Assembly (NCBI GenBank): GCA_041656175.1
Contig: JBBAEA010000065.1
Span: 1-19,292 of the forward strand
DNA: 19,292 nucleotides
Origin: JBBAEA01 sp041656175
Lineage (GTDB): Bacteria; Myxococcota_A; Bradymonadia; UBA4248
Reading direction: 5' to 3'
Shown here: in pieces, positions 14,958-19,292 of the stretch
Numbering within the stretch: position 1 is the stretch's first letter
Layout of the letters: the number at the start of each line of letters is the position of its first letter
Made by a program: the position numbers and the translations under genes
The notes under the pieces: model-generated
What the model saw: only the letters and a program-made list of their open reading frames with translations
Told to the model about the DNA's origin: nothing
Databases searched by the model: none

Positions 14958-15143
14958 GAGCCCATTTCACGGTACAGTTCAAAGACTGCAGTTTGAATCT
15001 CAGAGCTCTGTTTTTAGAAAAGAATTTTTCGTGTGTTTTCGTGTTTTTCGTGGTTCATTATTTAATTTTTCCGACATTAACGTCTTATTTTTTATCACGA
15101 AAAGCTTTTTTTACCACGAAAAACACGAAAGGCACGAATGACC
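14958..15143 (+). repeat. Long direct repeat, copy 1, with internal TTCGTG/CACGAA inverted repeat
   Basis: Nearly identical to 15265-15451: about five differences, one being a 1-base indel in a T run. Inside, a TTCAAA/TTTGAA dyad around CTGCAG is followed by a left arm containing TTTTCGTGTTTTTCGTGGT and a right arm ACCACGAAAAACACGAAAG then GCACGAA. The arms are about 26 bp and would fold into a long hairpin with a loop of roughly 60 nt. Confidence 0.92.
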
Positions 15144-15264
15144 GTAATCGTGTAATTGCTTATGCTCAAAAGTTTACGAGCAAGGCGTGCTTCATTTTGT
15201 TTTCTTTTATGTAGTGAATCACCTGAGCCTTATGTTGCAATATCTTTTACTACTATGATCTCAA

Positions 15265-15451
15265 GAGCCCATTTCACGGTACAGTTCAAAGACTGCAGTT
15301 TGAATCTCAGAGCTCTGTTTTTTAGAAAAGAATTTTTCGTGTATTTTCGTGTTTTTCGTGGTTCATCATTTAAATTTTCCGACATTAACGTCTTATTTTT
15401 TATCACGAAAAGCTTTTTTTACCACGAAAAACACGAAAGGCACGAATTACC
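15265..15451 (+). repeat. Long direct repeat, copy 2
   Basis: Second copy of the 14958-15143 unit, 307-308 bp downstream, with the same internal inverted arms. The 121 bp between the copies is unrelated. High identity including non-palindromic bases points to a recent duplication rather than independent insertions. Confidence 0.92.
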
Positions 15452-15612
15452 CTAAGGATGCACTCAACAAACGTTTCGGGGGCGTTACGGGGGTCTGGAC
15501 CCCCGTAGAGGGGGTAGACGCAAACCCGCGCAGCGCGCGGGGTTGCGGCGTAGGGGGACACTTCCCCCACCAAAGCAAAAACGTAAATACCGAATTAATC
15601 AGAGCTTCCTAA
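15451..15612 (-). repeat. Palindromic intergenic element, copy D (~162 bp)
   Basis: Ends are inverted: CCTAAGGATGCACTC on the left and TTTAGGAAGCTCTGATT read inward from the right on the minus strand. Three hairpins lie between: ACGGGGGTC/GACCCCCGT (15487-15506), CCCGCGC-AGC-GCGCGGG (15525-15541, minor sequence slack in the loop) and GGGGGA/TCCCCC (15553-15568). AACAAACGTTT appears at 15466-15476 and again at 15614-15624, the second just outside the right end. Confidence 0.75.
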
Positions 15613-15655
15613 AAACAAACGTTTTTTCTGCTCAAGTCGAGTCTAGCAAAAGCCT

Positions 15656-16630
15656 TTAGTCATCACAGTGGATTTGGTAAACGGCTTCATCGCCTGTTAA
15701 TTTTCGCTGCGACAAGCTAACACAGCGGTATTCATGACAATCCATCCTTCCATTCCTGTCGTTGTCAATTCCATCTGTGCACATCGTAAATTCTAGCTGC
15801 AAGATCGCCGCGCGCTCTTGCTTGCTCATCTGCGCAAAATCGTCGGGTCTATCGGGCGGCTCTTGCGTTAGCCCTTGACAATACGGGTCATCGCTACAAG
15901 CGGGGTCGTCGCAATCAACAAGGCCGTTGAGATCATTGTCGTATTGATCTTGGCAGTCTGTTTCGTGCGAATCAGGTCTACTTAACAAGTTTTTACAATA
16001 CTCAGTTTGCTTGCATTTATTGTCAACGCAATCGATATAGCCGTTGCAGTCGTTATCAATTCCGTCCGAACAGGCTTCCTCGGTATTCTCGGGTGATGAA
16101 CCAGCAGGACATTTAATCTTACGACAATACTCCGCTCCCTTGCCATTAAACCAACAAGTGCGGTCAGCACAATCGATATAACCATTACAGTTGTTGTCTA
16201 TGCCGTCGGAACATTCTTCTTCGCTTATCTCTTTTTGTTCGCCAGTCGGACAGCATGCTGTGGTTTGCTTACACGAATTATCCATACAATCCACATAGCC
16301 ATCGCCATCATTATCTATACCATCGGTACAGGTGTACAGATTATTTTCCAAAAAAACGACTTTACCGTCTTTCATTTCGTGTGGGCAAACAATGACACCT
16401 GGGCCTACAGATTCGGGCGTTCCCTTATCAAGGCAAGCTGGATCCTCGCAATCAATCAAGCCGTTACCATCGTTATCAATCCCGTCGCTACACAGTCGAA
16501 CCGTATTCTCGACTTCTGCACTATCGGCCAGTTTCACGCTCTCGTCGGCCAACCTACACGACGTCATAGCAAACACTAGACCACCCACGCTCAAAGTACC
16601 TAATAAAACCGCGATCCTTTTTTTTAGCAT
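15656..16630 (-). CDS. MopE-type Cys/Asp repeat lipoprotein
   Basis: Start chosen at ATG 16628-16630, with CGGAG 5 bases upstream; this gives MLKKRIAVLL, a hydrophobic core and C25 in MTSC, a weak lipobox. The 324-residue protein then has six repeats of the form CsDGIDNDxNGxxDCxDxxC starting at C47, C101, C140, C187, C226 and C284. The fifth is diverged (CQDQYDNDLNG). Each DNDxNGxxDC loop resembles an EF-hand-like calcium site closed by disulfides. Such modules are abundant in surface proteins of Myxococcota and relatives and are named after the copper-binding MopE of Methylococcus; copper binding is not implied here. No catalytic domain is seen, so a structural or adhesive role is the most that can be inferred. 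Confidence 0.85.
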   Translation of the reverse strand: MLKKRIAVLLGTLSVGGLVFAMTSCRLADESVKLADSAEVENTVRLCSDGIDNDGNGLIDCEDPACLDKGTPESVGPGVIVCPHEMKDGKVVFLENNLYTCTDGIDNDGDGYVDCMDNSCKQTTACCPTGEQKEISEEECSDGIDNNCNGYIDCADRTCWFNGKGAEYCRKIKCPAGSSPENTEEACSDGIDNDCNGYIDCVDNKCKQTEYCKNLLSRPDSHETDCQDQYDNDLNGLVDCDDPACSDDPYCQGLTQEPPDRPDDFAQMSKQERAAILQLEFTMCTDGIDNDRNGRMDCHEYRCVSLSQRKLTGDEAVYQIHCDD

Positions 16631-16773
16631 CTTTACTCCGCAACACTGTGGCGACTTTGCGCCTTGAACAAGTCCAAAGACCCTTGTCACTTACTAACGC
16701 ATCCGTTCACTTAAGGCAATATTTTACTTCACTATCATCAGTCATCTGTCTTTTATACACATAACGCGCCCAA

Positions 16774-16802
16774 TTGTGCTTTTTGCAACAAAAGTCTATT
16801 AT
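16774..16802 (+). promoter_or_regulatory. Promoter candidate for the carboxyltransferase gene
   Basis: TTGTGC (16774-16779), 17-bp spacer and TATTAT (16797-16802; 5 of 6 match). It is 62 bp before the start codon, in the divergent spacer shared with the MopE-repeat gene. Confidence 0.45.
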
Positions 16803-16864
16803 GTGTGCAATTTTACCAGACGCGAAGTCGTGGGTAAAGACGGTATTTAAAAGAAGGTTTTCTT

Positions 16865-18415
16865 ATGTCAGTCAATAAACGCAAGAATCTAGAAGCTAAA
16901 ATCGATACACAGCGCGCCATGGGTGGTGAGGCGAGGCTAAAAAAACAAGCCAGCGCGGGGAAACTCAATGCCAGAGAGCGGATAGAACTGCTCTTTGATA
17001 AAGACGCGTTCCAAGAAACGAATCTCTTTTGGCGCCACCGCATAAGCCACTTTGGACTTGACAGCAAAGAGTTCCCCGCCCAAGGCGTCATTACAGGCTA
17101 CGGTAAAATTGAGGCAAGAAGCGTTTGTGCCGCTAGCCAAGATTTCACCGTTTCGGGGGGTAGCGTCGGTGAAGCCACCGCCGATAAAATCGCCCAAATT
17201 ATGAAGCAAGCCCTACAAACAGGAACTCCCTTCATCTTTATTAACGACTCCGCTGGTGCCAGAATTCAAGAAGGCGTCGCAGCACTCGCCGGCTACGGAA
17301 AAATCTTCCACACCAACGTCATGCTCTCTGGAGTCGTTCCGCAAATTTCTATCATCGCCGGTCCCTGTGCGGGTGGAGCCTCCTACTCGCCGGCTCTAAC
17401 CGATTTCATCATACAGGTGAAAAACCGCGGTCAGCTCTATATTACGGGACCTTCGGTCATCAAGGAAGTCACAGGAGAAGTCATCTCACTGGAAGACTTA
17501 GGCGGCGCAATGACGCATGCATCCAAATCGGGCGTATCGCATTTTGTAGCAGAAGATGATGAAGATGCCATCCGCATTGCAAAGCGTATTTTGAGCTTTT
17601 TGCCGAACAACAACCTAGAAGATCCACCAATTGTCGAAGAAAATACAAGAATTCCACGTAAAGCCATTCCAGCACTCGACAGCATTATTCCCGATGATCC
17701 CAAAAAAGCCTACGACGTGCGCGAGGTTATTCGCGCCTTGGTCGATCATGGGGACTTCTTAGAAGTACACGAACTCTTCGCGCCTAATATCGTGGTGGCA
17801 TTCGCCCGCATCGAAGGGAGAAGCATCGGTATCGTCGCTAATCAGCCCGCCGTTCGCGCGGGCATACTCGACTGCGACGCCTCCGACAAAGCTGCACGCT
17901 TTGTACGATTTTGCGACGCCTTTAATATTCCGCTCGTTACCCTAGTCGACGTCCCGGGCTACATGCCTGGCTCGCAACAAGAATCGATGGGCATCATCCG
18001 ACACGGCGCAAAACTCCTCTACGCATTCTCCGAGGCTAGCGTTCCTAAGCTCACCGTCGTTATGCGAAAAGCCTACGGTGGCGCCTACATCGCCATGTGC
18101 TCAAAAACTATTGGCGCCGATGCCTGCGCGGCTTGGCCAAGCGCTGAAATCGCCGTTATGGGAGCGTCTGGCGCTGTTCAAGTGCTATACGCCAAAGAAC
18201 TCAAAGCGGCACAAGATCCTAAAGCCCTGAGTAGCGAAAAAATCAACGAATACCAAGAAAAATTCGCCAACCCCTACGAAAGCGCTTCGCTCGGTTTACT
18301 CGACGCCATCATTCACGCACAAGACACGCGAAACTACCTCGCCCACGCGCTCAGCGCACTACAGGCAAAACGCGAGCGTCTACCTTCCAAAAAACATGGT
18401 AATATCCCCCTCTAA
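16865..18415 (+). CDS. mmdA: Acyl-CoA carboxyltransferase subunit (methylmalonyl-CoA decarboxylase alpha / propionyl-CoA carboxylase beta type)
   Basis: Moves a carboxyl group between methylmalonyl-CoA and biotin. The 516 residues carry both crotonase-like halves: SAGKLNARERIELLFD (about 30-45), DFTVSGGSVGEATADKI (about 93-109), NDSAGARIQEG (about 127-137) and AGPCAGGASYSPALTDF in the first; LVDVPGYMPG, MRKAYGGAYIAM and the terminal KKHGNIPL in the second. GAAGG lies 7 bases before the ATG. The downstream OadG-type subunit and biotin carrier favour a sodium-pumping methylmalonyl-CoA decarboxylase over a soluble carboxylase, but the membrane beta subunit is not in view, so PccB or transcarboxylase remain possible. 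The TAA falls in a repeat end (CTCTAAGAAAGCTCTGATTC). Confidence 0.88.
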   Translation: MSVNKRKNLEAKIDTQRAMGGEARLKKQASAGKLNARERIELLFDKDAFQETNLFWRHRISHFGLDSKEFPAQGVITGYGKIEARSVCAASQDFTVSGGSVGEATADKIAQIMKQALQTGTPFIFINDSAGARIQEGVAALAGYGKIFHTNVMLSGVVPQISIIAGPCAGGASYSPALTDFIIQVKNRGQLYITGPSVIKEVTGEVISLEDLGGAMTHASKSGVSHFVAEDDEDAIRIAKRILSFLPNNNLEDPPIVEENTRIPRKAIPALDSIIPDDPKKAYDVREVIRALVDHGDFLEVHELFAPNIVVAFARIEGRSIGIVANQPAVRAGILDCDASDKAARFVRFCDAFNIPLVTLVDVPGYMPGSQQESMGIIRHGAKLLYAFSEASVPKLTVVMRKAYGGAYIAMCSKTIGADACAAWPSAEIAVMGASGAVQVLYAKELKAAQDPKALSSEKINEYQEKFANPYESASLGLLDAIIHAQDTRNYLAHALSALQAKRERLPSKKHGNIPL

Positions 18416-18653
18416 GAAAGCTCTGATTCAATGGGGATACCGCCCCAAATTTCGCATTTGGAACCCTTTTTTCTTTGCCATTTTGGCCTATTTCGTCGTC
18501 GGCGGCGTCGCTTGGCGCGGTCACGACCTCTAGGTCGTTCCCTTGCCGCACTCCTTGCCTTCTAGAACTAGGCTCAAAATGGCAAAGAAAAGATGTTTTT
18601 CTTCTTTTTCCTTCTTATTTTCTAGAACTCGGGTCAAAATTGCAAGGAATAGC
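18412..18653 (+). repeat. Palindrome-rich spacer between carboxyltransferase and oadG genes
   Basis: The terminal motif CTAAGAAAGCTCTGATTC covers the TAA of the carboxyltransferase. It is followed by TGGGG/CCCCA and CCAAAT-TTCGC-ATTTGG dyads that parallel element F. Perfect 17-bp inverted arms TTTTCTTTGCCATTTTG (18469-18485) and CAAAATGGCAAAGAAAA (18575-18591) enclose about 90 bp, including the CGACCT/AGGTCG palindrome. Two relatives of the 32-nt motif follow (18562-18593, 18622-18653). The rest of the 437-bp gap (18654-18852) is AT-rich with a TGTGATTCACA dyad at 18796-18806. Confidence 0.7.
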
Positions 18654-18852
18654 GCCAAAAACCAGCGCAAATGAATAGCAACACAATAATGACTAGTGCA
18701 TCATCGTAAACACAGCAAAATTCGCAAATTAAATTTTGCAAAACCCCTTCATTTTAAAAATAAAACAGTACGTTTGTCGAAAAAATCGCATAAAATGTGA
18801 TTCACACTAGACTATCTATAGAATACAACAGTGCATACGTTAATAAGCTAAT

Positions 18853-19221
18853 ATGATACATAACCTCTACATCGCTCTGATGGGCGTCTCCATAATTCTT
18901 GCCATACTCATATTCTTGAGTATTGCCGTAACACTGCTTAGCAAGCAAAGCAAACGCGGTGCTGCCAAGAAAGACACTGCCGAAGCTGAGCAAATCCCCA
19001 ACGAAGTTATTGCAGCCATTTCAGGCGCAGTTTATGCGCTATTTGGTGAGCATGCCCTTATAAAATCTATAAAAGCCAAAGCTTTGCCTAGCGAAAATGC
19101 GAAATGGAAGGCACAAGCAAAATACGAAGCCATTCATCGAAACCCCCATAAAGATGCTCAACAACTAAGGATAAACCATGAAACTCAAAATCACCGTCAA
19201 TGGCCAAGCATACGACGTTGA
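18853..19221 (+). CDS. OadG/MmdD-type small membrane subunit of a sodium-pump decarboxylase
   Basis: A 122-residue protein with one N-terminal membrane helix (about residues 5-30, LYIALMGVSIILAILIFLSI) followed by a cytoplasmic tail with EQIPNEVIAAISGAVYALFG (about 46-65), the arrangement of oxaloacetate decarboxylase gamma / methylmalonyl-CoA decarboxylase delta subunits, which assemble the complex and help bind the biotin carrier and beta subunit. Assignment rests on topology, the weak IAAISGAVYA block and context. No good ribosome binding site precedes the ATG. Its last 44 bp overlap the biotin carrier gene in another frame, and the final ~30 residues are unlike the family, so the true end could differ. 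Confidence 0.7.
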   Translation: MIHNLYIALMGVSIILAILIFLSIAVTLLSKQSKRGAAKKDTAEAEQIPNEVIAAISGAVYALFGEHALIKSIKAKALPSENAKWKAQAKYEAIHRNPHKDAQQLRINHETQNHRQWPSIRR

Positions 19222-19292
19222 AGTCCAAGTGCTCGATGATTCTCTAGAACCCCCCCCTACTATTGACACCCCAAAAGAAATCGCGGCCCCCA
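19178..19292 (+). CDS. Biotin carboxyl carrier subunit, N-terminal part (runs off window)
   Basis: The frame begins MKLKITVNGQAYDVEVQVLD and enters a Pro-rich linker (EPPPTIDTPKEIAAP) at the window edge. This opening is typical of the biotin carrier subunits of sodium-pump decarboxylases and related carboxylases; the biotinylated AMKM motif would lie beyond the end. AAGG lies 7 bases before the ATG. It follows the OadG-type gene with overlap, as expected for one decarboxylase operon. Confidence 0.8.
   Translation, partial: MKLKITVNGQAYDVEVQVLDDSLEPPPTIDTPKEIAAP

Larger units (their letters stand above)
14917..15655. other. 739-bp repeat-filled intergenic region
   Basis: No real gene is evident between rtcB and the MopE-repeat gene; the short frames here are translations of repeats (peptides such as FRVFRGS and HEKHERHE). 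It contains a duplicated 186/187-bp unit (14958-15143 and 15265-15451) and element D (15451-15612). Confidence 0.8.

Noticed and set aside
14958..15451. CRISPR-like array
   Set aside because: Only two long direct copies with one unrelated spacer, and each unit is itself a large inverted repeat; no cas genes are present.
15156..15612. Plus-strand open frames giving peptides such as FRVFRGS, HEKHERHE and TTKNTKGTN
   Set aside because: They are translations of the CACGAAA-type inverted repeats and element D; no ribosome binding sites or family resemblance.
1..19292. tRNA, rRNA, riboswitch or prophage signatures
   Set aside because: Looked for cloverleaf T-loop sequences, rRNA-like blocks, integrase or transposase frames and found none that I could support.

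Overview
The window looks like a chromosomal stretch from a moderate-GC, Gram-negative relative of the old Deltaproteobacteria (Myxococcota / Bradymonadota-like). This is inferred from a thrombospondin type-3-like Cys/Asp repeat protein, a MopE-like 'CsDGIDNDxNGxiDC' repeat lipoprotein, a von Willebrand A lipoprotein and a mevalonate kinase. No rRNA or other marker fixes the lineage. Most genes are housekeeping; the accessory interest lies mainly in the intergenic DNA.

Layout. 1-351: the 3' end of a surface-type repeat protein, then a strong terminator. 583-1823 (minus): yebC-ruvC, translationally coupled. 2382-4181 (minus): a VWA-domain lipoprotein. 4354-4653 (minus): a small unknown protein. 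5228-5644 (plus): a Cys-cluster (YkgJ-type) protein. 5940-7717 (minus): a TPR lipoprotein whose stop overlaps the start of a beta-class DNA methyltransferase. 7834-9474 (minus): formate-tetrahydrofolate ligase. 10013-12078 (minus): an overlapping queD / GlmU-like nucleotidyltransferase / mevalonate kinase operon. 12649-13500 (plus): folD. 13714-14916 (plus): rtcB. 15656-16630 (minus): MopE-repeat lipoprotein. 16865-19292 (plus): acyl-CoA carboxyltransferase, OadG-type membrane subunit and the start of a biotin carrier, which together suggest a sodium-pumping methylmalonyl-CoA decarboxylase running off the right edge.

Functionally, Fhs and FolD connect formate to the folate one-carbon pool. 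The carboxyltransferase/OadG/biotin carrier set suggests membrane-coupled methylmalonyl-CoA decarboxylation of the kind seen in anaerobic propionate metabolism. Three lipoproteins or secreted repeat proteins indicate an elaborate envelope.

The most unusual feature is the intergenic DNA. Several gaps of 300-740 bp hold dispersed, strongly palindromic repeats. Many share a terminal motif close to CTAAGGATGCTCTGA, often placed right at or across the stop codon of the neighbouring gene. One family carries a GGGGGAAGTNTCCCCC dyad and C-rich hairpins; three copies are bounded by inverted terminal motifs, as in a non-autonomous transposable element. A further 187-bp direct duplication and a TTCGTG/CACGAA inverted-repeat family lie behind rtcB. 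I found no tRNA, rRNA, CRISPR array, transposase or phage gene.
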